DNA from: Fusarium oxysporum f. sp. lycopersici 4287
Taxonomy: Eukaryota; Ascomycota; Sordariomycetes; Hypocreales; Nectriaceae
Reading direction: 5' to 3'
DNA: 64,000 nt
NCBI RefSeq assembly: GCF_000149955.1
Contig: NC_030988.1
Location: 4,478,380 to 4,542,379 of the forward strand
Made by a program: the position numbers and the translations under genes. A model generated the notes under the pieces. It searched no databases. It saw nothing but the letters and a program-made list of their open reading frames with translations, and was not told the origin of the DNA. This document shows positions 42,686 to 52,548 of the stretch, one piece after another (within the stretch, counting starts at the first letter, position 1; each line of letters starts with the position of its first letter).

Positions 42686-44181
42686 TCAAGTAACCCAATT
42701 GATTCGGAATTGTCCCTTATGCACAGAAGTCAGAAGGGCCACTAGATCCACAGTCTTGTATATATGGCCATCCTTAGGTAGGAATGCTAGGATTCCACTT
42801 TCTGACTGTACGAAAAGCAGAGACTCTCCCTGCACGACTTGTACCTCGACCTTTGAGGTTTCTCTCGGATAAGCTTCGAAGTCAAATGTAAGCAGAATCA
42901 TCGCAAGATCCGGCAGCTTGATCGTTGCATCGCGGTGCTGACCCGCCAAAGTGACATTTCCTTCCGCTACCTTGAAAGGGTCTTCGCCACGATTGAAACA
43001 TAAGATCCATCTTGCAAGACTGAAAAAGCCATTCTCTTCCAGTTTGTAGAATGAGAAAGAGATTGATTGGGATGTGTGAGTCGGAACAGCAACAAAATTG
43101 CGAAAGAGATGCGAACTATCTAGCACATATGCAGCGGACTTCCCGAGCGTGTTGTTCGCGCAAAGGGAAGTGGTGGACATGGTTATTTTGGGTGTACGGA
43201 CCCGCTGGAGGATTTGTGCCTGGCGGATATCCTGTCGGAGAAGGGGAAGGGAGACATACTGCTTGTACAACACAGTCGATCTTGGCTGCTACGCCTGGCT
43301 CATCAACAAGACGACGAAGCAGGTTGAAGGATGCCCCTTCAGTAAGCATGGCGCCTTCTGCGGCCATAATCCGTTCCGCCAAATGACGGAAATCAAGACA
43401 GCCTACATCGATGCTGGAGTTCTGCAGCTTCTCATCGGCTTCTTTGATACGGTTTTTGTACCATTGCCTGATCTCTTCCTGCCTTTAGAGACGAGGCAGG
43501 TTCATGAAACCATAGAATTCACTGATCTCTTCCGGAGTGCGGTTGAACAGCTGTTCTTGGGCGTGACACTTGAGATTCACAGGACTCGTATCAGACAGTG
43601 CATCCATATCCACCAGGATGGTTACTTTGGCCTGGCTTCGAGATGTTCCTGGCAGTTCGTTGAGGCACCTTGCGAGGTCCCTGGCCATGAGTGAAGCATG
43701 TAGCTCTGAGTCCAGGCGCCTGGCCATGAGTGAATCATGTAGCTTTGCGTCCTCTAATGAGCTTTTGGAGGGCTTGACTGCCATACTCAACTAGTTGTAG
43801 TTTCCAGCTTTAGCCAACAGAACTAACTCGAAAGGACGGAAAAATAAAAGCTTCGAAACTTACCAAAGCCCGGTCTTCTTCGCTGAGGTTTGTGACCTGG
43901 CTTATAGCCTGCTCTGTCAACAAGCCATTTAGGCGAATCTTGAGGGGATTTCCGAGTTCAGGGAAGTGACGCTTGAGTAACCTGTCCAATTGTTTTTGGT
44001 CATCAGGTTCCAAAATTGCCAGGCTAAAGTCAACAGGCCGAGGCTCAAATATGATAACCAATTCGACGTCAGGCGCGTTTTTTGCCCATTGTAATAGAAG
44101 CATAAATGCTGCTATGTTGTCGGCATCCGGGGCGTCATTGCGGACTATCACCAGCTTCTTGGTGCCTCGTTGGGCAGTCAT
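42686..44181 (-). pseudogene. Three-exon gene, possibly nucleoside-hydrolase-like, with in-frame TAA
   Basis: Exons are 43864-44181, 43260-43790 and 42686-43204, joined in phase 0 over 73-bp and 55-bp introns (GTAAGT...CTAG and GTATGT...CCAG). The total is 456 codons. The start (KKLVIVRNDAPDADNIAAFM) recalls the Asp-rich N-terminal motif of inosine/uridine nucleoside hydrolases, though I am unsure. Exon 2 contains a tandem 13-residue duplication (LHDSLMAR / LHASLMAR). At 43485-43487 an in-frame TAA (codon about 208) breaks the frame after FMNLPRL, while coding-like sequence resumes at once (RQEEIRQWYKNRIKEADEKL) to the end. A CAA-to-TAA change, as made by RIP, would explain it. No canonical intron removes it. 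Confidence 0.5.
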
Positions 44182-45592
44182 TTTGGCGTTTGAGTGAGGA
44201 GCGAAGGAAGAATGGAATGGCCGAAGCGATGGCAGGATAGGTATCTAGTTGAAGGTGAAGAAGGCTATGTACATGAGCCCGAGGAAAGCATTCCTACGCC
44301 ATATATATAGTAAAAGATCGTGCAGATCCTCTGATTCAGGCCTCCACATTTTCGATGGCTCAGCTGTGATTCAGATCTGGCTTGTGATATGCCTTAGCGA
44401 TGGTGTTGACCTCAGCCACTGGTCCGAGATTACGGCCCACATGGCCCAGTTTGAAATCAGGGTCCAAATGTATCCGGACGTCCGAGGGTGTGCTCTCTTG
44501 AACCTCATTTACTACAATACCTCATCTGCTCGTCAATTCACCAAATGTTTTCGTAAATAGTTACAGGCCCTGAGATCAATCTGCCTCTACCGCAACCGTC
44601 ATCGTCATCTTCGCAGCACTGAAGAGGAAGTCATGGAACAGACCAAGATCATACTTGTCGCGGTTGTCGCCATTCTTTTTTGGGCCGCTCATGCATTTCT
44701 CCTAGTCTGCATACTCCTCAAGCGCACCTTTTGTAGATGGCACGAGCGCATGTCTCTCTCTAGCACTCTGTTAGCTCGTCGCACTGTTGCTACTACGCCT
44801 GGCAGCGCTCTTTGCGCCTTCATCATCTCGTTTACCTAGAAAGAACCAAAGAAGTGGATAAAAACTTCGTCTCAATCTACACATGGGTACTTTGCTCGCT
44901 TATGCGGACATAAAGGTTCCAAGGCGGGAAGTCCTTCAAGAACATGGGATATGGAGGCCCAAATCTGGACCATAGCAGGATCTTTGTCGACCGTCCAGCA
45001 TAGCAGCAGCCGCGAGGCAGTGGAACCGTATGACAACACGAGGATGAGCAATAGGAATCACGTTCACCTAGGAAGTGATATGTACCTCAGCAATAGAACA
45101 AGTCAACTGTCGGCACAGCCAAGTGGTATACAACACCATGGACTCGCTTGCTGAGTATCTAGAGGCCGCAGGGAACAGAATTTTCCAGCTTCCAATACCA
45201 GGTGCGCCACCGTCTGTCTACAAAGTCTCATCTTAACGGAGCAGCGTCCATACTAGGACTCTTCAAGCATCAACCCCATCCTACATGTTGAGCACAGGGC
45301 CGACTCAAATGACGTATGGGTTGTACGAGCTTCATGCCTGATATTTCGTGCCCCACCTTGGAACACCTGAGATGCGCGTAACTCAAGCCGATGAGATAAC
45401 CGGAATATCCATGCATGATGAGTTATATATTGTCGTTTAAGGGTTACTCTCACAGTAAATAGTATCAAGAAACGATATCAAAATATATAACAGAGAAAAA
45501 TGAGGAAGGGAAAGCAATATATCACATTCTCTCAAATGGCTATTCTTACTGGTGTCGACTAAGGCTAGCCTTCGTGAAGACACCCGTAATGG
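44182..45592. other. Intergenic, about 1.4 kb, few weak ORFs
   Basis: Apart from the short membrane ORF at 44633, plus-strand frames here have no motif. Nothing else supported. Confidence 0.35.
44633..44839 (+). CDS. Small single-pass membrane ORF (68 aa)
   Basis: ATG at 44633 is followed by a strong hydrophobic helix (IILVAVVAILFWAAHAFLLV), a Cys pair and a basic tail. It could be a small membrane protein or the 5' exon of a longer gene. No homologue recognised. Confidence 0.3.
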   Translation: MEQTKIILVAVVAILFWAAHAFLLVCILLKRTFCRWHERMSLSSTLLARRTVATTPGSALCAFIISFT

Positions 45593-45605
45593 TGGTGATG
45601 CTACA

Positions 45606-45867
45606 ATACAATACAATTTATTACGCCCGGCGGCTTATTTTGGCCGATAGGGCACTAATCACTAATGCTTACGTACATTGCCTGATTTTCGTCCTCTTCT
45701 CCCCGAGCCCATGCTGTGCTACACGTTGCTCAATCTGTGTCCGCGATTCCTAGAGCCCAAACTGTACCTTGCTTTTCACCATATGAATTGAAATAGGTTT
45801 CCTCAAGCCCATAATGCGCCTGTTCCTCGATTGTGCTTTTCCTTCTACCCTATTGCTCCCTGCGTCA
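45606..45867 (-). mobile_element. 5'-truncated LINE copy with 13-bp TSD
   Basis: These 262 bp match, in reverse orientation, the 3' untranslated end of the LINE at 55.8-60.9 kb (from the ACGCAGGGAGCAATAGGG block to the TTGTA tail), with few differences. They are bounded by tggtgatgctaca at 45593-45605 and 45868-45880, a perfect 13-bp target duplication. A typical dead-on-arrival retroposition product, relatively young. Confidence 0.85.
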
Positions 45868-45880
45868 TGGTGATGCTACA

Positions 45881-46225
45881 GTGGGGTGCGGGTTCAGCGT
45901 CAGTAATCTGTCATTGTAAATTTACTGAGAATAGCCAAAAATGGACTAAACGTGGCGCATGCACAGTGTACCAGCAGCCCCAATACGATCCCTGCCCTCC
46001 CTTAGCACTAACAGCACAAAAATGCTTGGAAACTCGGGCATCAATGGCCCCGTCTAATGACCAACTTCATTCATCCCGGTTTCTATTTCTGACAACCTAT
46101 TTTTACCTAATGATTATATGTTTATATGCACCCCATTCACAAATACAGAAAATACTCGTTGATTACTATGGCAGCTAGTTCGGTATACACTACGGCGGAT
46201 ATAGACCTTCAAGTAGAAATGGAGA
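45881..46225 (-). other. 3' flank of NLR A shared with NLR B
   Basis: Read on the minus strand, roughly 150 bases next to the LINE fragment (about 45881-46030) match the stretch just upstream of the full LINE at about 55640-55795, including gctgaacccgcacccc and actgtgcatgcgccac. The match shows that the downstream flanks of the two NLR genes share ancestry. Confidence 0.55.
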
Positions 46226-48430
46226 TCAATCAAAGCCCCAACTCTTATGGGATCCCCATTTACGAAAGCGCCCAACCTTCCCGCGCATAACCTCTCGTAA
46301 CGATCTATCCCGCAGCTTTCCTTCTTCCGATTCGTGAACTTGCGTGACCGCCAAAGACTGGGCTGGTTCTATAAGATACGGTAATTGTTGTAGCGCCTCC
46401 CGTGTGGAGGCGAGGTATGCCACGCTCTGCATTGTATCCGGATGGTTTTCTCCAAGCACAAGGCAGCGAAGGTGGAAGGCGGTTTGGTGAAGCTGAAAGG
46501 CTTCGTCATATCGGCCCTGCTGATGGTACGTCGCCGCGAGGTCCGCCATGCTGCTGATCGTATCTGGATGCTTCCCCCGAAGCACCCCTCGTCGCATTTC
46601 TAGTACTTCTTGGCAAATGTTTTCGGCCTCGGCATAACGGCCCTGCTGATGGTACGTCGTCGCAAGGTCCGCCATGCTCCTGATCGTATTTGGATGCTTC
46701 TCTCCAAGCACCTCTCGTCGCATTTCTAGTACTTCTCGGCAAATGCTTTGAGCCTCATCATATCGGCCCTGCACATGGTATGTCGCTGCAAGGTCCGCCA
46801 TGCTTCTGATCGTATGTGCATGCTTTTCTCCAAGCACCTTCCGTCGAAGTTCTAATGCCCTTTTATCAACCGGCTCTTTCTCCCTCCACCGTTCTCGATC
46901 GTAAAGAAAATCCGATACTCTCTGGAATAAAGTTGCTGTCTCGATCTCCGTCCTGCTCACCTCCGCCCACTCCCCTACTCGTACAGCATGCGTCACATAC
47001 TCCTCGCATTGTGCCCATGAAGTTGGTTGCGATGGCGGAAAAAGATCATCTACTATCTGTAGAGCTATGCCAGAATAGTATGCTTCGCTGTTCTCCGGTT
47101 CATTTACTGCACCTGGCGCCTTGCCCGTGGTCGTCTCTACCGAGCTGCTTATCCTCAACCCAAATCGTACGGCTTCTTGCACAAGCTTATGCATCTCATA
47201 ACTTCGCCTGCTATCCTCCTTCCGACGTAGGCCAAGGAAAGAAAATTCGGTCAGACGGGTGACTGCTTCTAGAACCTCAAGCTCCGTAGCCTCTCCAGTT
47301 GACCTCTCGCCGCCAATGTTGTATCGACTAGCAGCTGCCGCCATCAATTCTTGCGTTATGTCCTGACTATCCAGATACGCAATCACATGGAGAATGCCGT
47401 ACGACATCTCGCTCTCCGCTCGAATTCGCTCCGTCGAGATCCTCCAAGTCTCAAGCACGCTGTTCGATACCTCTGGCCGTCGGTGTCGGTCCGTGCCGCT
47501 CATTCTTAGCACTTCCCATCGGGTCTTGCCCTGCCTGAGGAGGTCTAGGTACTTCTCGGCTGACATTGACATACGCCTCATGTATACGCCGCCTTGCGAG
47601 ATCGCTAAGGGTAAGCATCGTAACTCCTCCAATAGAGCGTCCACACTTGCCTCCCTCAAAGTCGACGGCTCATCTCTAGCTACTGCGAGAAGCGTCGTCG
47701 CCTCATCTATAACCATAGATCGCACCTCGATACCGCGACGCGATCCAACGAGCGTGCCGGCGATACGCGCATCTCGACTCGTCCATAACACCGTCCCTTG
47801 CGATGTGCAAGGTACATATCTGTATAGATTCTGGTTCTCGTTCGATCCTTCTCCCTTGAATTGTCGGCCCACTCCAAACAACCTCAGGTTATCAGCGTTG
47901 TCGAGGACCAGCAGCCATTTCGGCCGCCTTTCGATCTCATTGCGCACTGCATCGAGCAGATCCGTCCCGTCAAGCTGCTCGTCGACCCCGAGCTTCTTGC
48001 CGATCGTCTTATAATCGGCTAGAAAAGTCGTCTCACTGTCGGCATGCACCCAAAATACGCTGCATTCCTCGTCGGCGTCGCATCGTCGATATGCGTAATC
48101 TAGCGCGATCTGTGTCTTGCTTGGTTCGTTCCTCTGTTAGCCCTTTCGCTACACCGTAGTGTGCCGAGTGGAGACCTACCCTGATCCTCCCAAGCCCCAA
48201 AGCGCAGCGCTACGGGATCCCGGCGTCGGTGGCAAAAGCTTATCTAGTCTGTCGATGAAATGCCGACGATGGACCAGATCCTCGTTGCGGGGATACGGAA
48301 TGACGCGAACGACTTCGGCATGGGCCGCTGGGTGGGGCAAGTGGTAATGGATATCCCCCTGGTTAATTCTGGCATTGTCGCCAAATCGGCTGCAAGTGAC
48401 GCCGCGTCGGTGGAACGCTGGCTGATCCAT
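46226..48430 (-). CDS. NLR A: amyloid-type motif, NB-ARC, TPR
   Basis: Exons 48180-48430 and 46226-48119 join over a 60-bp intron inside the P-loop, restoring GLGGSGKTQIALDYAY (Walker A); the total is 714 aa. Residues 15-30 (RFGDNARINQGDIHYH) form a short Gly/Asn motif in place of a large effector domain. It resembles NLR-associated amyloid motifs and a repeat in the adjacent HELL-like protein. The NB-ARC domain follows: WLLVLDNADN (Walker B), VLWTSRDARIAG (RNBS-B-like), LPLAISQGGVYMRRM (GLPL-like) and MHKLVQEAVR (MHD-like). The C-terminus has three 42-residue kinesin-light-chain-type TPRs and a partial fourth. Fungal NLRs of this build sense non-self and trigger regulated cell death. Divergent to the effector-like gene at 48622. 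Confidence 0.85.
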
Positions 48431-48621
48431 TTTGTTGCTAATTATTTTACAGCACCAATCTTCTGGAAGTCGCCAAATTTGTACAGTCTCACGTCCGGAG
48501 AGGGGTAGCAATAAGGCTGAGAACGTGACGAGACACAGCCTCACTGATTGGTTAAAGACAGAGCGCATTGCCATCAGATGACCATAATCGTACTTTTACC
48601 TACCACCAACAGACTACAACA

Positions 48622-49997
48622 ATGGTACTCACCTCTCGGCCTAGCTCTGATATAGGCTTCATTCGCTGATTTTTATCGCGCAGGCAGAGGCAATAGGAGC
48701 AGCGGCTAGCATCATCGGCATTATCGGTGCGGCATTTACTGTCATCCAGGAGATTCGAAGCGCGCGGGGCAGGGTCCAAGGCACATCCGAGACGCTGGAT
48801 AATATGTCTAAGCATCTGGACGCTATCGATGAATCACTTGGTCTTGTTCGCGAGGAAGAAAAGCTGCAAACGGCCAGGGTCGAACTGCAGGTGAAGGCCA
48901 TCACCAACATTGCCACTGAGCTTAGATCATTCCTGGATAACCTTGCTGCCAGGCAACGAGAGAAGGCCGTGTCACAGTTCTTCCACGCCCTTAAGTCGGG
49001 CGACAAGGACGACAAAAAGTTGCAAGGCATCCTGGACCAGCTTGACCGGGCTCGTAATGAGCTCGGGTTGCGGATCTCGGTGGCTCAAGTCGGCTTGTTG
49101 GGAAACCTCCAAGACGGCTTTCGAGTTGCATTCGGCGTTCTCGAGCAGACAAACACTAGGGTCAACAAAGTGCTCGGGATCAACTTGGCTCTTCTGGATA
49201 TTGTGAAGAACCGAGCGCTGCAGCAGACAGGTCAGACATATATGTTAGTGATCGCACAAAACAGACCTACTGACGAGATTTCATAGCGGATGGATTCATA
49301 CCAGTTAATGTTGCTGACATACTAGCGATGGGAATGTCCGCCCCCGATAATACGACGAGCATGAGCAGCTCCAACGAGGTGAGGGAAACAAATATTTATG
49401 GCAATGTGACGCTTGGTCAGGCCCGAATAATGACGGGCAATATTGGGGTAGAAGGTTGGCAGAAAATGGCAGGTCGCAAGACGACGATTGCCAACAATCA
49501 GTTCGGTCACGACGTCCGAATCATCACTGGTGACATGGGAGGGGAGGCGGCGAGGGGCTTCAACGATTCCTTCTGGAAGTGAGATTATTAAAGTCTACGT
49601 TCGAGCATTGCTATTGAACCCGTTACCACTAGTCATTTCCATCCGGAACTACTGTATCAGCATCGATCGCCCTGAACTATTCACAACGATAACTTTCTCC
49701 ATGAGAAGACCACTGTCTCCGCAAAGCAGTGATTGCATAAGGTGCCGCAATAAATGCTCATAGAGAAAGGGATTCCACAGCGGTGCCCTCGAACTTAAGA
49801 TAATCCAGGTAAGTCTCGAATTTTGGAATATGTAGCAGTATCGCTGTAAAATCACCTAGAAAGGCGCTGACGAACCAAGTATGCAGGCAGGTCAAAGTCA
49901 TTCAACCGAGCGTGGCGTTGCGGACAACTTATTGGGAGATAGAGTTTGGATCAACCAAGGTGATGTGGGAGGAAACATGACATTTGGGCCTACGTGA
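48622..49997 (+). CDS. HeLo/HELL-like effector with three C-terminal amyloid-type motifs
   Basis: Proposed exons are 48622-48624 (the ATG alone), 48684-49230, 49326-49578, 49766-49808 and 49887-49997; all junctions are GT/AG and in phase, total 957 nt, 318 aa. The N-terminus (MAEAIGAAASIIGIIGAAFT) is hydrophobic with a glycine zipper, followed by a helical bundle to about residue 180, as in HeLo/HELL/SesA domains that permeabilise membranes. The C-terminal 110 residues hold three motifs: 206-224 (NIYGNVTLGQARIMTGNIG), 240-256 (NNQFGHDVRIITGDMGG) and 295-311 (DNLLGDRVWINQGDVGG). These resemble the N-terminal motif of the neighbouring NLRs, as in NLR/effector amyloid pairs. The tail after exon 3 is less certain; without it the protein stops at 49582. 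Confidence 0.7.
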
Positions 49998-50339
49998 AGC
50001 GTCTGATTTGACAGTTCCCTGAGGTCCGTTGTTGACTGTATATTCCGGTCAAAGTATGGCTTCGTCGAGAAGGTACGCCATTCCCTTCATGCAGTGATTA
50101 TCTAGGGCTGAGTGTGGCTGAAGTCGGGCGTGTGGCTGGTTAAAGTGGTTTAGGTTCGTCATCCTGTCATCCTGTGATCATGTCATCCTGTCACCCTAGC
50201 ACCTGGCCCCGCCTTTATGAGTAATATTTAGCCTTGTAACTCAGGCTCACATACTTACACAAGCCAGGGTAGTTTGGGACCGACCACTTCTTTGTGTTTC
50301 CACTTTTCCCTCTTTTGTCTCGTTACCAACATCCAGGAG
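49998..50339. other. Intergenic with short CATCCTGT repeats
   Basis: Four degenerate copies of catcctgt lie at about 50160-50200 (tcatcctgtcatcctgtgat). No gene. Confidence 0.5.
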
Positions 50340-50605
50340 CCATAACCTGTGACGAGGCTGGCGTGAAGCTGGAGATGACAGCACCGTACACGCCCGACAC
50401 TAACCCGATTGAAGAGTACTTTGCTGAGATGAAGGCTTATGTGAAGCTGCGGTGGGATGAGCACATCAGTCTCATCCAGAGAGATTTTGGATCCTATGTC
50501 AGGTCATGCGTGCAAACTGTAGGGGAACACAGGCGAGCGCTGAGGGACACTTTCGTAATGCAGGACTGGCGGTTGAGCAACCTCTGTAGAGGCACGAGCC
50601 ACTAG
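50340..50605 (+). pseudogene. Fragment of a Tc1/mariner-type DDE transposase
   Basis: The stretch encodes EAGVKLEMTAPYTPDTNPIE and EYFAEMKAYVKLRW, the C-terminal catalytic block (PYSPDLNPIE-like) of DDE transposases of fungal Tc1/mariner elements, then runs to a stop. Everything upstream of the block, including the first catalytic Asp, is missing and no inverted repeats are seen. An old fragment. Confidence 0.65.
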
Positions 50606-50713
50606 ACCTTAGAGACCACGCTAGACATTGTTTGTAGTTTAAGCTAGAGGGAAAGGAAATAAGGTGTGAGGCATAAAGCATGGGAGAGAAAACAAAATAT
50701 GATCATCATTCTG

Positions 50714-52072
50714 CTACCCTAGAGCTTCCTCAATCCAACGTGGCACATCATTCATGAACGAAAGCGCAACCCCCAATTGAACTCCTCTGTCGGTGTAAAA
50801 CTCAGCACCTACTTCAGAGTGGACATGCCTAAGATCGAGGCATGCCTCTCTTGTGATTTCGTAAGCACATCGAATGTTTTGCTGCCAACGAGGGCTATCC
50901 ACTTGATCCTGTTGCCATTCGTGGTATCTTTCTAGAGCCTGGTTTCTCCGCATGGGGATGACAAGGTCGATCGGTCGCTGCCGAGTCGCCACCGACCCCT
51001 GCACTTCTCCCCGCGCTTCAGCATTGGACTCGTTAAAAATCTCACCCTGATGCTGACCAGGATGACCAGGACAGGTGACGTTGATATTAATTGGAGACGA
51101 ACTGTCAGATCTCTTACGCTTTAGCCTTCTTCGCTCCGAGCTCTCCTCTTCATTCTTGTAGATCACCTGGCGGATGTTTTCAGGCACGTCATCGTGCGTC
51201 CTCAGCAGATTTCCTTCCTCAGCAAAGTCAACAAGCATGCTCAGGATGTTAGTATCGAGCTTGTAGTGCTTCTTGCTCTCCGGATCACGCCAGCAATAGA
51301 ACTGCGAGTTCACGCAAGGGACACCGGTGCAGTGCAGAAGCTCGTAGACTTCTTTCCACACGGGACGAGAGCCCGTCGACTCTTCCTGATCAGCAAGCAG
51401 TTGGTCTCTGGCAATGAGCTGTCGGCCTGTAGCCCCACGGCCGCGACTCCGGATAGTCGCAGCTGCCGGCTGCATGACCTCTTTATAAACAAAAGAGATA
51501 TAAATTCTTAGCTTATTACCTTCACGGAAGAGAGGAGCCCAGCCTCTCAGCTTATCTTCTATCGTCCTTTAGTCCACAACGAGGCCATCAAAGCGCTTCC
51601 TCATGTTACGTTCACTACGTTTCTCTACGCTCACAATAACGGTTGTCTCATCAGATTCGTACCTCGGCTCGGGAAGTTTGTCCTTAACGGTCGTCGCTAA
51701 GTCGAGGCTTAGAAACTTGTCCCAGTAGGCACCGGGGGCAAGGGTCAGATTCTCCTCCGTGATCTCGACCAGCTTGGACAGTCTGCCCTTCTTAAGCTGA
51801 AGCTTCCATTCGATATCGTAGTGAATGCACGTTGGATCGTCTTCGTCGTCTCGGAAGTTGGGGTCCCAATCACTTAGCCCAAGCAATGGCAGGCGTCTGT
51901 CTTGGAGAGGGGTGCCATAAGCGCGCGGAGTTTCGCAGGTCCGAAATGGCGGAGTTCGGCCATCAAGGTCAAACTCGCCATCCAAAGAGAAGGGGCTGTC
52001 GTTGGCACGGCGAGGATCGTAATCTGGCGCATACATGTCAGGCGAGAAGGAACATCGAGGAGGCAAACTCAT
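50714..52072 (-). pseudogene. Uncharacterised repeat-family protein gene with in-frame TAA
   Basis: ATG at 52072 (MSLPPRCSFSPDMYAP). One frame runs from there to 50714, interrupted only by a TAA at 51569-51571. The first part includes RRLPLLGLSDWDPN and CIHYDIEWKLQLKKGRLSKL. After the stop it continues RTIEDKLRGWAPLFREGN, then a basic RGRGATGRQL segment, WKEVYELLHCTGVPC, WRDPESKKHYKLDTNIL and a nuclear-type basic patch (RRRLKRKRSDSSS). I recall a dispersed ascomycete family of this type with Trp at the stop position (VVDW), often in variable regions; TGG to TAA fits two G-to-A changes as in RIP. Function unknown. Confidence 0.5.
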
Positions 52073-52548
52073 GGCGACGGCTGGCAGCGAGAAGGTGAGG
52101 AAGGACACTGGGCGAGACGAGGGGCAACCAGTAGGTGGGCAGGCCATTGCCAACAAAGAACAAAGGACACATTTCCTTCACGGTTGCCTAGAACACGTGA
52201 CCATAAGCTCATCAGCAGGATGGAATGTTCAGACCTTGACTCAGGGCAACGGCGTGTTAAACGTTGGGGAAGAACCAACGGTGCGGCAAAAGTACAGTAT
52301 CGAAATTGTTTTATTATTAGTACATATGGGTTCAAGCTGAAGACCCCGACACCTTAGACGAGATATGGTCATGCGCCTTGAAGCCAGGGCGAACAAAATC
52401 GAAGATGATGCGATGACGTAGGATCACGTGAGCGGCTGAAGTAAGGAATGTTGGTCTTTCAGCTTTCTGTGCTTTGTGCAATTGCAAACAATGCCAGAAC
52501 CCCTCCTGTAAAGGTCCGTGGACCGATTGCAATTAAATCGACATCAGG
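52073..52548. other. Promoter region between divergent genes
   Basis: About 470 bases between the minus-strand gene and NLR B. No coding signal I trust. Confidence 0.4.

Noticed and set aside
45831..46178. 115-aa plus-strand frame
   Set aside because: It spans the reverse strand of the truncated LINE and the NLR A flank, so it is not a gene.
48120..48179. Apparent stop inside the NLR P-loop (GGGTAG), in both NLRs
   Set aside because: It is a GTAGGT donor; both copies have a 60-63 bp intron at the same codon that restores the Walker A lysine.
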